Origin: Balneolaceae bacterium
Lineage (GTDB): Bacteria; Bacteroidota; Rhodothermia; Balneolales; Balneolaceae
Assembly: GCA_017795005.1 (NCBI GenBank)
Contig: CP051242.1
Location: 1,364,001-1,428,000 of the forward strand
Length of the DNA: 64,000 nt
Direction of reading: 5' to 3'
The position numbers and the translations under genes were made by a program. The stretch's first letter is position 1. Each line of letters begins with the position of its first letter. The notes under the pieces were generated by a model. That model saw only the letters and a program-made list of their open reading frames with translations, ran no database searches and had not been told where the DNA came from. This document shows, piece after piece, positions 36,233-46,189 of the stretch.

Positions 36233-37252
36233 ATGATCTGGGAAGACCCAATTTATCTTTGGTTATTATTTCTGCTTCCGGCATTAATCTTTGGAATCTG
36301 GCTAAAAAACCGTTCTATTAAAAAAATTCAGGAAAAGTATTTCGACAAATCCGTATTTGAAGGTTTAAGGAAAGGATATTGGTCAACAGGCACAGCAATT
36401 AAAACAATCCTGTTTATCTCAGGTTTAGTATTCATCTTAGTTGCGTTGGCAGGACCGAAAATTGGTACAGAAGTTCGTGAAGTTAAACGACGTGGAATAG
36501 ACATGTTAATAGCTCTTGATCTCTCAGCTAGTATGAATGCAGAAGATGTTCGTCCCAGTCGTTTGGAAAAAGCTAAATTCGAGATCAACAGATTAATTGA
36601 ACGTCTGAAGGGGGATAGAGTAGGTCTGGTTGTATTCACGGGTGAGGCTTATCTTCAAAGCCCTATGACGCTCGATTACTCAGCTCTTCGACTATTTCTT
36701 GAAATTGTTGATACCGATCAGATGCCAAGTTCAGCAACAGATTTCAAAGCTGCCATGGAAACGGCATTATCAGCTTTCCAATCGCTAGAAGAAAATTCAA
36801 CAGAAGCTTCTAAGGTATTGTTGATTATTTCGGACGGTGAAGATCATGGACAATCTTATGATGAAGCACTTACGGAATTAACTGAAAACTCCATTGCGGT
36901 TTATACCTTAGGGATTGGAAGTACAGAAGGAACCACTATTCCTTTGTATGAGGACCAAACAGGGCAACTTATTGGGTATAAAAGAGACAGGGATGGTAAA
37001 GTTGTAACGACCAGTTTACAGAGAGATGCACTTCGGCAAATAGCTTCAAAATCTAATGGAAATTATTATGAAATTGAGAGGGGAAATGATGGGATAGATG
37101 CTTTTCTAGCACGTGTGGATGAATTGGAGAAAGGGGAGTTTTCGAGTCAGGAATACGCTGACTTCAAAAACCAATATCAATGGATGGCAGCACTAGGCTT
37201 AGTTTGTTTTGTATGTTCTGTAATGATTCCGGGATATAAAAAGAAGAACTAA
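36233..37252 (+). CDS. VWA-domain membrane protein (BatA/BatB-like)
   Basis: A 339-residue membrane-anchored von Willebrand factor A protein. Two N-terminal TM helices (about 7-24 and 55-75) precede a VWA domain with an intact MIDAS motif, D-x-S-x-S in IALDLSASMNAED, plus SSATDFKAAMETAL and LIISDGEDHG; a third TM lies near the C-terminus (MAALGLVCFVCSVMI). This is the BatA/BatB layout of aerotolerance operons, but no MoxR ATPase, DUF58 or TPR partner genes are adjacent; the strand changes after the next gene to a DUF4175 protein often found near Bat-like genes. Confidence 0.85.
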   Translation: MIWEDPIYLWLLFLLPALIFGIWLKNRSIKKIQEKYFDKSVFEGLRKGYWSTGTAIKTILFISGLVFILVALAGPKIGTEVREVKRRGIDMLIALDLSASMNAEDVRPSRLEKAKFEINRLIERLKGDRVGLVVFTGEAYLQSPMTLDYSALRLFLEIVDTDQMPSSATDFKAAMETALSAFQSLEENSTEASKVLLIISDGEDHGQSYDEALTELTENSIAVYTLGIGSTEGTTIPLYEDQTGQLIGYKRDRDGKVVTTSLQRDALRQIASKSNGNYYEIERGNDGIDAFLARVDELEKGEFSSQEYADFKNQYQWMAALGLVCFVCSVMIPGYKKKN

Positions 37253-37258
37253 TAGACT

Positions 37259-38002
37259 ATGATCAAATTGTTCGTAACAGATCTGGATGGTTGTGTGACA
37301 GATCCATTTATCACTCCAGACTGGAAGGCTTACACAAAACTCAGAGAGTTAAATCTAGAAAGTCATAAAGATGATACTATACCACCATTAACTATTTGCA
37401 CAGGCAGACCAATGCCTTATGCAGAAGCTCAGGCTCAGATTTTGGGGGTTAGACTTCCATTTATATTTGAAAGTGGTGGAGGTATGTACGATGTGGTTAA
37501 TAACAGAATTACATGGACCCCTCACTTGGATGAAGAAGCAAAAAAACAGGTTTCTGAGATCAAAGAATGGTCGAGAAACAATATCATCAATAAGTATAAG
37601 TCAGCAATTCCGGAATTCGCAAAATTTACTGATATAGGAATTATCCATCAGGACACACCGACTATAAATGAGATGGCTGCAAAATGTGAAGAATATATTC
37701 TTACAAATTATAGTCGCTTTGAAGTTCATAAAACAGAAGTATCCGTTAATATTATTCTAAAAAAAGCGAATAAAGGAGAGGGTATGAAGATGATTGCAAA
37801 TCACTTTAATTTGAAGCTGGAAGAGTTGGCGTACATTGGTGATTCAAGTGGAGATGTTCCTGCTCTTAAGATTATTGGGATGCCTTTTGCACCTTCCAAT
37901 GCTGCAGAGGTAGCCAAAGAAGTTGGTGAGGTTACTGAACTAGAATCCACAAAAGGAGTTGTAGAAGCCTATCAGAAAATTATTGAACGAAACAGAAGCT
38001 AA
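37259..38002 (+). CDS. HAD-superfamily phosphatase (Cof/SPP-like)
   Basis: A 247-residue HAD hydrolase. Motif I is FVTDLDGCVTDP (nucleophile D8 and D10), motif II TICTGRP, motif III the lysine of KKANKGEGMKMI, and motif IV IGDSSGDVPALKI, with a C2-type cap between II and III, as in sugar- or glycolate-phosphate phosphatases. Substrate not predictable. It follows the VWA gene by 6 bases and ends one base before the convergent DUF4175 stop, leaving no room for a terminator between them. Confidence 0.85.
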   Translation: MIKLFVTDLDGCVTDPFITPDWKAYTKLRELNLESHKDDTIPPLTICTGRPMPYAEAQAQILGVRLPFIFESGGGMYDVVNNRITWTPHLDEEAKKQVSEIKEWSRNNIINKYKSAIPEFAKFTDIGIIHQDTPTINEMAAKCEEYILTNYSRFEVHKTEVSVNIILKKANKGEGMKMIANHFNLKLEELAYIGDSSGDVPALKIIGMPFAPSNAAEVAKEVGEVTELESTKGVVEAYQKIIERNRS

Positions 38003-38003
38003 C

Positions 38004-41000
38004 TTACTGAATTTCTCTTTCCTGAATGAGTTTCAGCAGTTCAAAATAGCGTTCAATCAATCGCTGATAATCCGCAGAATATTTAGAGAAATTCGGGTCG
38101 TTTAATCTATTCCTAATTTGCTTCTCAAGCTCCTCAAGAGTTAAGTCTGGTGGGGTTGGTTGTCCGGTAACCTGACCTGTATTGCCCTCTCTTTTTTCTT
38201 CCTCATCCCTTTCCTGCATGGCTTGTTCCGCTTCAAGCATACGGGACAAAATATTTTGTTGTCGTTCTATTAGTGTTGGGTCTATCGCACCGCCACGTAA
38301 ATCATTGATGGTATCCTCCATCTGCTCTATCATTCTTTCTAGTTCACTTCCGAGCTGATCCCCACCTTCTAATTCTCCATTTCTTTGTAGCTCCTGAAGT
38401 TGTTGACGAATTGCATTTTGCTGTCTCGATAATTGATTTAGTCTTTCCATTTGATCCTGAGTGAGCCGATCTCCCTGCATATCATTGATCAGGTCTTGAA
38501 TTTGTTGGTTCAGTTGTTGTTGATCCTGTCCCATTTGTTGCATTTGCTCCATCATCTGTTGCATGCTCATTCCACTACCACTTCCGCCACCCTGACTATT
38601 GGAATCCTGGATCTGTTCTAACAGATTAGCAATCATAAATGCGATCTCATTTATTCCGCCCATTGCCTGACGGGTAGCAACAGAAGCACGACTCTGATTT
38701 CGCTCCGCCATTTGTTCAAGTGAGTTAGTTAATCTTAGTTCTACTTCTTCTTTCTTTTGATTGATTTGATTGGAGAACTGAGGGATTTCCTTTGAAAGTT
38801 CGAATAAGGAGTCGGATAAGGAAATGAATATATCTTCCACATTTTTCTGATCCCTTGCATATTCTACATAAGCCTGACTTCGGTTTTCTGTTGAGCTTGC
38901 ATACTCTACAAGTTCTTCCTGTTCAACAGACAGGTTTAATAATGAATATAAAATGTATTGTAACCCGGCAATATTTATGTTCATTTGTTGCTGCTGCATT
39001 TGTTGCATAGCGTTACGGGTCATTTCAGCAAGCTGCTGAAAGTCTTGTTTCAGATTCTTTTGTTGGTTTTGATTTTGTTCATTCTGTTGCTGTTCTGATT
39101 GATCTCCGGATTGTTGATCAGAATCTTTTTCACTTTGATTTCCACTTTTTTCTGACTCCGAACTCTGATTAGGTGATTCTTTATTAAGTTCTTCAAGCAT
39201 CTTCTCAAGTTCTTGTTGAATGCGCTCCAATTCATCCTGAGACATTTCCTGATATGCTTCAACCGATTCCTCAGTTTTCTCACTTACGTTTTCTGAAAGT
39301 TCTTCAATTTGTTCCTTTAGTTTTTCAGTTTGTTCGAGCGTTGACTCGCGCTGCTCTTGTAGTGATTGAGTATTCCCGGCTTGATTCTCCAGTTCTTCTT
39401 CCTGCCTTGCAAGATCATCATATGCTTCAGCTAATTTTTCCAAATCAGAATTAAGCTTTAGCTGTTTAAAAAGTTCTAAGGTTCGTTCTAAACGTTGTTT
39501 GTATAATTCTTCATTAAACTCAGCTTCCTGCAAAGCATCTCTCAACTGTTCAGGAGTCATTTCACTCATTTGTTCCTGAAGCTTTTGCAGCGCTTCACGA
39601 AATGCAGGATCATCAATTTCTTCCATTAGCTCCTGAAGCTCCTGATAGGCTTCCATAGTCTCTTCAGACAACATGTTATTTTCACTCAACTCTTCCTTTA
39701 TCTCATCAAATTTTTCGTTGAGCTCTTCAATTCTTTTTTCAATTTCTTCCTGTTGCCGTTGAACTTCCTGTAACTGGCGTTGTTGTTCGAAGTTTGTTTC
39801 CGGATTCTCTTTTAGCTGTTCCTTGAATGTATCATACTGTTCAGACATTTCTTCAAAAGCTTCAGAGATATCTTCAAGATCAGTTTGAACATCGTCTTCC
39901 TGTTCTCCTAAATCATCGAAATAATCGATAAGGGAAGGAACTGTAAGAGTAATCAGTTCAGATCGGGATGTTTTATAACCCTGGTATCCATCATTATCAG
40001 AAACTTCAATCCAGAAAGTCAATTGATCTTTGGGTTTAAGTTCTAACTCAGAAACATCCCATGAGAATGACTGAAGAACTCCATTCACAGGATTTTCAAG
40101 ATTCCTGGTACCTGTAATAGGTTCTTCTACAAAAGCTTTTTGAAGTTCATAATTCAGAGACGCAGAAGTAAGAGCAAAATCATCAGATGGCCGGAAAAGA
40201 ATATCTATTGTTGCAGGATCTACTGCCTCAAAAGACTGAGATGGCTCCAGAAGTTCTACATAAGGATATTCATCTTGTAATGGCTCGATAGTGAACCGGA
40301 ATGGGTTCTCGTTTTTCAACCCATTATTATCTGTTAATTGAAATGATATGGTGTCAGGATTTTCTACTACAAACGAGTAATCTAAAGCCATATCCGAGTC
40401 TGACTTAATTTGAATTAGCTGATCATTTTTCAATAATTGAAAACTCTGAAGTTCTTTATTAACACTTCCATTAAGGGATATTTCAGAACCTTGGTAGCCC
40501 TGAATCTGAGAAAAAGGATATTGAACAGAAACACTTTCAAGTCTTGTGTAAGAAGGTGGAGTAATATTTATCGTGAGTTCGGAAAACCGGGGCCTAAGTT
40601 GAACTTTTGCTTCATAAACAGAGCTTTTGTAACCATCCATCTCGATATGATAACTCAGGTCGGTATTTAAGTCGAAAGCCAGGGAAGAATAGGTGGATCC
40701 GGAAAGATCCATATTACGAGAACGGTAATCATCCTCAACAGGAGTTTTTACCATTAACGAAACTGTTTTTGGGAGCTCACCATTGAAGGTAACAAAAGCT
40801 GTGAACGATGTACCTTGTTCCTGGGTAATATTTCCAGGAGTAACCTCAAACTTAAATGGATTAGGTTTTTCAAAATGTACCCAGAATTGCGTTAATCTCG
40901 AGGAAGCTTCATTAAGACTAAAAACAGATATACATAGCATAACCAAAGAAGCTATGCTGATGGTTCTGAAGAGAGAGACTTTTTTTGAAATTTCAGATTC

Positions 41001-41453
41001 ATCAAGGAAGCTATTTAGCTTTTCATCCAGAACTGACGGATTAACTTCTTCCAGATTTTTAAAAATTGCAGCTTCAACCAGCTTCGGGTTCGCATTTCTT
41101 GATGTCTCAAGATCGAGAGCATAGGAGAGCTCTTTGAGCTGAGATGAACGTGCAAAGCTTCTATAAAACTCAATAAAAGAATTTTTTCTGATCAATGAAA
41201 TCCCTCTCCAGGTACTCACTCCTGATATTATAATAAGCAGACTAAGCAGTGTAATTTTAGTCGAGGGTGCGAGATAAAGAATTTGTTCTCCAAAAATTAG
41301 AACAATTAACCAAGCAGCCAGAAGAGTTAATCCACCATATACAACGCTTTGTTTCTTCTTTTTATGAAGACTCGAATGAACCCGGGTTAATTTTTCCCGA
41401 ATCTTAGAGGAAGTATTTGTTGAACTGGTAGTAGCCATAATCTCTGATATCAA
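38004..41453 (-). CDS. DUF4175-type membrane protein with long Glu/Gln-rich coiled coil
   Basis: A 1149-residue protein. Membrane helices near the N-terminus (about 38-56, 63-80 and 162-180) are followed by beta-rich extracytoplasmic segments (residues about 195-500, with ITPPSYTRLESVSVQYPFS) and then a very long charged coiled coil rich in Glu, Gln and Leu (about 520-1130) with asparagine/glutamine tracts. This is the layout of DUF4175 family proteins, whose function is not established; they occur with VWA/Bat-type genes. ATG at 41453 is used; ATG five codons on is an alternative. The repetitive Gln-rich part is a likely place for sequence variation. Confidence 0.8.
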   Translation of the reverse strand: MISEIMATTSSTNTSSKIREKLTRVHSSLHKKKKQSVVYGGLTLLAAWLIVLIFGEQILYLAPSTKITLLSLLIIISGVSTWRGISLIRKNSFIEFYRSFARSSQLKELSYALDLETSRNANPKLVEAAIFKNLEEVNPSVLDEKLNSFLDESEISKKVSLFRTISIASLVMLCISVFSLNEASSRLTQFWVHFEKPNPFKFEVTPGNITQEQGTSFTAFVTFNGELPKTVSLMVKTPVEDDYRSRNMDLSGSTYSSLAFDLNTDLSYHIEMDGYKSSVYEAKVQLRPRFSELTINITPPSYTRLESVSVQYPFSQIQGYQGSEISLNGSVNKELQSFQLLKNDQLIQIKSDSDMALDYSFVVENPDTISFQLTDNNGLKNENPFRFTIEPLQDEYPYVELLEPSQSFEAVDPATIDILFRPSDDFALTSASLNYELQKAFVEEPITGTRNLENPVNGVLQSFSWDVSELELKPKDQLTFWIEVSDNDGYQGYKTSRSELITLTVPSLIDYFDDLGEQEDDVQTDLEDISEAFEEMSEQYDTFKEQLKENPETNFEQQRQLQEVQRQQEEIEKRIEELNEKFDEIKEELSENNMLSEETMEAYQELQELMEEIDDPAFREALQKLQEQMSEMTPEQLRDALQEAEFNEELYKQRLERTLELFKQLKLNSDLEKLAEAYDDLARQEEELENQAGNTQSLQEQRESTLEQTEKLKEQIEELSENVSEKTEESVEAYQEMSQDELERIQQELEKMLEELNKESPNQSSESEKSGNQSEKDSDQQSGDQSEQQQNEQNQNQQKNLKQDFQQLAEMTRNAMQQMQQQQMNINIAGLQYILYSLLNLSVEQEELVEYASSTENRSQAYVEYARDQKNVEDIFISLSDSLFELSKEIPQFSNQINQKKEEVELRLTNSLEQMAERNQSRASVATRQAMGGINEIAFMIANLLEQIQDSNSQGGGSGSGMSMQQMMEQMQQMGQDQQQLNQQIQDLINDMQGDRLTQDQMERLNQLSRQQNAIRQQLQELQRNGELEGGDQLGSELERMIEQMEDTINDLRGGAIDPTLIERQQNILSRMLEAEQAMQERDEEEKREGNTGQVTGQPTPPDLTLEELEKQIRNRLNDPNFSKYSADYQRLIERYFELLKLIQEREIQ

Positions 41454-41503
41454 ATAAACAGCTTTACACCATCAAAAACTATAAATGTTAGTTAAAATTG
41501 TGG

Positions 41504-42379
41504 CTATAAATCAGAAAGAGTCAGGCTTTCTTTCACGTAATATTTTCTACCATCATGACCTACTGAAATTATTTCTTTCTCTAAATCATGCTCCAGAAAT
41601 AAATACCAATGTTCTTTTACAACCTGATCCAGAAAAGTCTTTTTTTCATCCAACGTTTTAATTGGTCGCATATCATATCCCATTACCCAGGGAAGAGGAA
41701 GGTGAACATGTGTGGGAAGTAAATCAGCTACAAAAATGAGAGATTTACCATCAGCATCAATTTTTGGAAGCTGCTGCCCGAGAGTATGACCATTTGCGAT
41801 GATGGTACTTAACCCGGGTTCATATTCAATACCATCATCAACCAGGTTTACATTTGAGGAATTTTTTAGCGGCTCAATATTTTCTTTCAGGAAACTGGCT
41901 TGCTCACGTGCATTAGGATTTATGGCTGTTTCCCAATGCCTATTGTTAATATGATAGATTGCATTTGGGAAGGCATAATCCAGCTCTCCATGTTCATCAA
42001 AAAAGGTAGTTCCACCACAGTGATCGAAATGGAGGTGAGTGAAGATGATATCGGTAATATCTTCAAAACTAAATCCCTGGGTCTTTAATGAGCTTTCTAA
42101 CGTTTTTTCGGAGAAGTCAATTTGGTAAATATCCATCATCTTCTCGTTGAACTTGGTACCCACTCCATTATCAATCAAGTATACCTTACCGGTCGCATTA
42201 GATTTTATGAGTAAACATCGCATGGTCATAGCAATTCTATTCTTTTCATCCGGTTCTATGCCACGTGACCATAATGTTTTTGGGACTACTCCAAACATCG
42301 CACCGCCGTCTAACTTGATGTCTCCGGTTTCGATGGTGAAGAGTTCAAAATCTCCAAGGATTGTTTTAGATAGGTTCAA
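41504..42379 (-). CDS. MBL-fold metallo-hydrolase
   Basis: Zinc metallo-beta-lactamase-fold hydrolase of 291 residues. The metal-binding motif THLHFDHCGG is intact (H-x-H-x-D-H), with later ligands in NGHTLGQQLP and FVADLLPTHVH and a final His in the tail. The frame stays open to an ATG at 42451, but that codon lies inside the rho-independent terminator of the upstream operon. TTG at 42377-42379, preceded by AAGGAG (42385-42390) at 5 bases, is a better start and gives a normal N-terminus (NLSKTILGDFELFTIETGDI). Substrate unknown; lactonase-like members have similar spacing. Confidence 0.85.
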   Translation of the reverse strand: MNLSKTILGDFELFTIETGDIKLDGGAMFGVVPKTLWSRGIEPDEKNRIAMTMRCLLIKSNATGKVYLIDNGVGTKFNEKMMDIYQIDFSEKTLESSLKTQGFSFEDITDIIFTHLHFDHCGGTTFFDEHGELDYAFPNAIYHINNRHWETAINPNAREQASFLKENIEPLKNSSNVNLVDDGIEYEPGLSTIIANGHTLGQQLPKIDADGKSLIFVADLLPTHVHLPLPWVMGYDMRPIKTLDEKKTFLDQVVKEHWYLFLEHDLEKEIISVGHDGRKYYVKESLTLSDL

Positions 42380-42384
42380 TGAGA

Positions 42385-42390
42385 CTCCTT
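42385..42390 (-). promoter_or_regulatory. Ribosome binding site that decides the MBL hydrolase start
   Basis: AAGGAG on the minus strand, 5 bases before TTG at 42379. It moves the start downstream of the terminator hairpin at 42438-42469. Confidence 0.55.
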
Positions 42391-42430
42391 TTTGAGGAGA
42401 AGTTCTATATTCCAAGCACCAATTTCCAGA

Positions 42431-42470
42431 AAACAAAAAAGCCCCGCACATAATTATGTGCAGGGCTTTG
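42431..42470 (-). terminator. Rho-independent terminator of the act-cta respiratory operon
   Basis: On the minus strand AAAGCCC, a wobble pair and the perfect palindrome GCACATAATTATGTGC, then GGGCTTT, followed by a T-rich run (complement of 42431-42440). Stem arms 42438-42453 and 42454-42469. It lies 20 bases after the ctaF stop. Confidence 0.85.
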
Positions 42471-42489
42471 AATTTGATTTATTCTCCTT

Positions 42490-42804
42490 TTAAAAAGAAG
42501 GGACTACATCCTGTCTATACATGGTATCGAGTAGAGTAACTGTTACCATCAGTATGAAGAAGACCAGTGCTCCTATAAGAAGTAAGGAGTTGAATTTGGT
42601 ATCCCAGTACAATCCCATGAAGAAGGCAGCTACAAGATATGCTTTACCAAAAGCTATAACTAAGGCAGATATGATATCAAAAGGAGATGGTAGACCAAGA
42701 TTTGAAACCACTACCGTTAAGATAGTAAGTACAAATAATCCTCCACCAATCAACCAAAGTTGTTTAGCAGTAGCAACGTGATGTTCGTGATTGTGTTCGC
42801 TCAT
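42490..42804 (-). CDS. ctaF: Cytochrome c oxidase subunit IV (CtaF)
   Basis: A 104-residue protein with three TM helices (LWLIGGGLFVLTILTVVVS, SALVIAFGKAYLVAAFFMG, SLLLIGALVFFILMVTVTLL) and a His-rich N-terminus, typical of prokaryotic subunit IV. The ATG at 42804 is preferred over one at 42825 because the latter overlaps the ctaE stop and GAGAGG lies upstream of 42804. Last gene of the operon. Confidence 0.88.
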   Translation of the reverse strand: MSEHNHEHHVATAKQLWLIGGGLFVLTILTVVVSNLGLPSPFDIISALVIAFGKAYLVAAFFMGLYWDTKFNSLLLIGALVFFILMVTVTLLDTMYRQDVVPSF

Positions 42805-42817
42805 TGTCAAAAACCTC

Positions 42818-43483
42818 TCATTCAATTAAGTAAAGTAGTGGGAATAGGAAAATCCAGATCAAGTCAACCAAGTGCCAGTAAAGACCTGTGATTTCAACGG
42901 GGGTGTAGTATTCACTGCTGAAGTGACCTTTACCCGCTCGAATATAGAGCCAGATCATAAGACCAATACCGACTAATACGTGAAGTCCATGGACCCCGGT
43001 CATCATATAGTATATTCCAAAAAAGATATTAGCTTTTGGGTGACTTAGTTCTTCTAAGATCTCAGGAGTTGGATTCCAGAAAGATCCTGGTGCAATTCCC
43101 AGGTGTAATTTGTGCTCGTATTCGAAGTACTTAATCACCATGAACACACATGCAAGAGCAATGGTGATCAGAAGGTTAATCCGAAGGCCTTTGATCTGGT
43201 TCTTTTGAGCAGAACGGATAGCCATTGCAACCGTTAAACTACTACCAATAAGAACAATAGTGTTTACGCCTCCCCAGAGTTTGTTAAGTTCAAGCGCTGC
43301 CTGTGTAAACAGCTCGGGATACCAGGCTCTGAATACGATGTACGCACAGAAAAGCCCGCCGAAAAAGAGGATTTCGTTCACCAGGAATACCCACATTCCC
43401 ATCTTTGCCGATTCGAACTGTTGGTCTGAATCTACAAAATGGTGCTGAACATGAGCCGGGTGAGATGCTGAATGATTCGCCAT
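42818..43483 (-). CDS. ctaE: Cytochrome c oxidase subunit III (CtaE)
   Basis: A 221-residue heme-copper oxidase subunit III with five to seven TM helices. Visible landmarks: KMGMWVFLVNEILFFGGLFCAYIVFR, the conserved GVHGLHVLVGIG and YWHLVDLIWIFLFPLLYL at the C-terminus. An N-terminal His-rich segment precedes helix one. It lies between subunit I and subunit IV in the caa3 gene order. Confidence 0.95.
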   Translation of the reverse strand: MANHSASHPAHVQHHFVDSDQQFESAKMGMWVFLVNEILFFGGLFCAYIVFRAWYPELFTQAALELNKLWGGVNTIVLIGSSLTVAMAIRSAQKNQIKGLRINLLITIALACVFMVIKYFEYEHKLHLGIAPGSFWNPTPEILEELSHPKANIFFGIYYMMTGVHGLHVLVGIGLMIWLYIRAGKGHFSSEYYTPVEITGLYWHLVDLIWIFLFPLLYLIE

Positions 43484-43506
43484 TTATAGTGTCGGTTTTT
43501 AGTTAA

Positions 43507-45255
43507 TTAAGCTTTTTCTGTTTGATCGGTTTTAACTTCATGATGCTCGCCGTGACCATGTCCATTATGCTCAACCGCCAATCCAAGTTGAAATTCTTCC
43601 ATTGGTTTGTGGTAGTCGTATGGACCGTTGATTACAACAGGAGTGTGATCGAAGTTGTGGAAATCGGGAGGTGAGGTTGCCTGCCATTCTAATCCACGGC
43701 TGTTCCATGGATTCGCAGAAGCTTTTTCACCACCGAAAAGAGAACGTACTAAGTAGTACAGAATGATCAGGAATGCAGCTCCAAGAATATAAGATCCAAT
43801 GGTTGAAGTCTGGTGGAATGGCTGGAACTGATCGATATAATTGTAATAACGTCTTGGCATTCCCTGCGCTCCCATCACAAACTGTGGAAGGAAAGTCATA
43901 TTGAAGCCAATAAAGATCAATACAGCTGAAATCTTACCTAAGGTTTCGTTGTACATTTTACCAGTCATTTTTGGCCACCAATAATGCAGACCTGCGAGGA
44001 GTGCCATCAAGGTTCCACCCATCATTACATAGTGGAAGTGAGCAACTACATAGTATGTATCGTGCAAGTGAATATCTACAGAAAGAGCACCTAACATAAT
44101 TCCAGTAAAACCACCGATGGTGAAAAGGAATAAGAAAATGAATACGTACAACATTGGGGTTTTCATCTCTATGGAGCCTTTATACAAGGTAGCCACCCAG
44201 TTTAGAATTTTAATACCTGTTGGGATACCAACGAGGAAAGTAAGGAATGAGAATACAGTAGTTGCAACAGCACTTTGACCAGATGTAAACATGTGGTGTC
44301 CCCAAACAAGGAATCCAATGAATGCAATTGCTAAAGATGAAAGTGCAATCGCCCAGTATCCGAAAATGTGTTTTTTAGAGAATGTGGTAATTACTTCTGA
44401 AATAATTCCAAATCCTGGTACAATCATGATATATACTGCAGGGTGGGAGTAGAACCAGAAGAAATGCTGATAAAGCACTGGATCGCCACCTTTAGCCGGA
44501 TCAAAAATCCCGATATCCAAAATATTCTCCATTGAAAGAAGAAGAATAGTAATTGCAAGTACTGGTGTTGCCAATACCTGAATCACTGAAGTGGCATACA
44601 ATGCCCAGATATTAAGCGGAAGTTTATCCCAGGTAATACCTGGAGCTCTTAATTTGTGAATGGTCGTGATGAAGTTGGTTCCCGTCAAAATAGAAGAGAA
44701 TCCAAGAATAAATACCCCAAGGGTAACCCAAATCACACCAAGAGAGTTAGTATCTGAACTGTAAGGTGTATAGAATGTCCAACCAGTATCAAAACCATTG
44801 TTAGCAAGTGAAATAAAAGTGAACACTGCTCCAATTACATAGATGTAGAAACTAGCGAGGTTGAGGCGAGGGAAAGCCACATCCTTTGCTCCAAGCTGCA
44901 TCGGGAGTACAAAGTTTCCAAGAGCAGCAGGAATACTGGGAACTAACACGAAGAACACCATCATCGCACCATGCAAGGTGAATAATTGGTTGTAAGTGTC
45001 CGCTTCAATAAAAGTTTTAGCAGGAGTCCAAAGCTCAGTACGAAGAGCTATTGCAAGAAATCCTGCAAGTGCAAAGAAGAAAGCCACAGCAACCAGATAC
45101 ATAAGTCCGATTTTCTTGTGGTCAACCGTAGTCATCCAGGCCCAAACACCTTTTTCGTCTGTTAAATAGGTATTAGTTGGATTTTCAGAGGGTTTAAACC
45201 TCTTTACTTGTAGTGTTGTCATATTTTTTGATTGCGCTGCTGCCATATCACTCAA
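43507..45255 (-). CDS. ctaD: Cytochrome c oxidase subunit I (CtaD), A2-type caa3
   Basis: A 582-residue catalytic subunit with 12 or more TM helices that holds heme a, heme a3 and Cu[16 protein letters not shown] carries a heme a ligand; [20 protein letters not shown] carries the CuB histidine; WGHHMFTSG and [17 protein letters not shown] carry the remaining ligands. The Glu of the D-channel (GHPEVY in A1 enzymes) is replaced by the YSHP form, marking an A2-type oxidase as in Rhodothermus marinus caa3. The C-terminal tail is His-rich. Its start overlaps the end of ctaC by 8 bases. Confidence 0.96.
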   Translation of the reverse strand: MSDMAAAQSKNMTTLQVKRFKPSENPTNTYLTDEKGVWAWMTTVDHKKIGLMYLVAVAFFFALAGFLAIALRTELWTPAKTFIEADTYNQLFTLHGAMMVFFVLVPSIPAALGNFVLPMQLGAKDVAFPRLNLASFYIYVIGAVFTFISLANNGFDTGWTFYTPYSSDTNSLGVIWVTLGVFILGFSSILTGTNFITTIHKLRAPGITWDKLPLNIWALYATSVIQVLATPVLAITILLLSMENILDIGIFDPAKGGDPVLYQHFFWFYSHPAVYIMIVPGFGIISEVITTFSKKHIFGYWAIALSSLAIAFIGFLVWGHHMFTSGQSAVATTVFSFLTFLVGIPTGIKILNWVATLYKGSIEMKTPMLYVFIFLFLFTIGGFTGIMLGALSVDIHLHDTYYVVAHFHYVMMGGTLMALLAGLHYWWPKMTGKMYNETLGKISAVLIFIGFNMTFLPQFVMGAQGMPRRYYNYIDQFQPFHQTSTIGSYILGAAFLIILYYLVRSLFGGEKASANPWNSRGLEWQATSPPDFHNFDHTPVVINGPYDYHKPMEEFQLGLAVEHNGHGHGEHHEVKTDQTEKA

Positions 45256-46189
45256 GTGTTTTTATGTATTCAATAATATTTGTGATTTCATCATCGCTTA
45301 GAATTCCTTCATAAGGAGGCATGATGTTTTCATATCCATTAACAACCTTAGCTCCTGGATTGAGAATCGACTCTCTTAAGTAGTTTTCATCAACAGTCAG
45401 GGAGCTTCCATCATTTAATTGTTCTTCTTTACCAAACAGGCCTTTAAAAGTAGGGGCCAAGCCTGCGGAACCATCAACAGAGTGACATGTTTGGCACCCT
45501 TGTTGCACTACAAGTGCTTCACCCTGCTCAACTGGAGTTCCTGAAGGACCACCACCATTTAATTCAAGCCAGGTTTCAAAATCTTCAGGTTCATGAACAA
45601 TGATTTTAGCCAACATATCAGAATGGCTTGTTCCACAGTATTCGGTACAGAAAACTACAGATTCACCAACTTCTTCCGCCTGGAACCAAACATACGTATA
45701 ACGTCCAGGAACGGCATCGTGCTTTACACGGTAATCCGGAACAAAGAAGGAGTGTAGTACATCTCTTGATTGAAGTACGATTTTAACAGGACGCCCTTTA
45801 GGAACATGAATTTCATTTAATGTCTGAGCACCATTTTCGTAATTAACTGCCCAGTTCCATTTAAATCCTGTTACCTGAATTTCGTAGGCATCATCAGGGA
45901 CAGCTTTTAGGTTAAGCCAACCCGAGTATCCCCATCCGAAGATAACTAATGTGATTAGAAGTGGAATTACAGACCAGGTAATCTCCAATGTATTATTGTG
46001 AGTAATCAATGGAGTTTTGTCGTCTTCTGATTTACGCTTGTACTTAAAAGCGAAGTAAATTAAAGCGAATGTAATTCCTATAAGGAGGATTAAACTCACT
46101 TCATTGATGAAGTGAAAAAGCCCGTCGGTAGAATCTGCCGTAAGTGGAGATTTGTTTTCCGGGAGCATAAAATCGAATAGTCTGCCCAT
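45248..46189 (-). CDS. ctaC: Cytochrome c oxidase subunit II with fused cytochrome c (CtaC, caa3 type)
   Basis: A 313-residue subunit with two N-terminal TM helices, a cupredoxin domain with CuA ligands in [15 protein letters not shown] (C-x3-C...H...M), and a C-terminal cytochrome c domain whose heme motif is CQTCH. The fused heme makes it a caa3 subunit II. The cytochrome domain ([19 protein letters not shown] through IIEYIKTLE) is closely similar to the extra domain on ActE. It overlaps ctaD by 8 bases and abuts sco. Confidence 0.95.
   Translation of the reverse strand: MGRLFDFMLPENKSPLTADSTDGLFHFINEVSLILLIGITFALIYFAFKYKRKSEDDKTPLITHNNTLEITWSVIPLLITLVIFGWGYSGWLNLKAVPDDAYEIQVTGFKWNWAVNYENGAQTLNEIHVPKGRPVKIVLQSRDVLHSFFVPDYRVKHDAVPGRYTYVWFQAEEVGESVVFCTEYCGTSHSDMLAKIIVHEPEDFETWLELNGGGPSGTPVEQGEALVVQQGCQTCHSVDGSAGLAPTFKGLFGKEEQLNDGSSLTVDENYLRESILNPGAKVVNGYENIMPPYEGILSDDEITNIIEYIKTLE

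Noticed and set aside
38004-41453. Short plus-strand frames inside the DUF4175 gene (for example 40783-41124)
   Set aside because: They are shadows of the minus-strand gene, with no recognisable motif or ribosome site.
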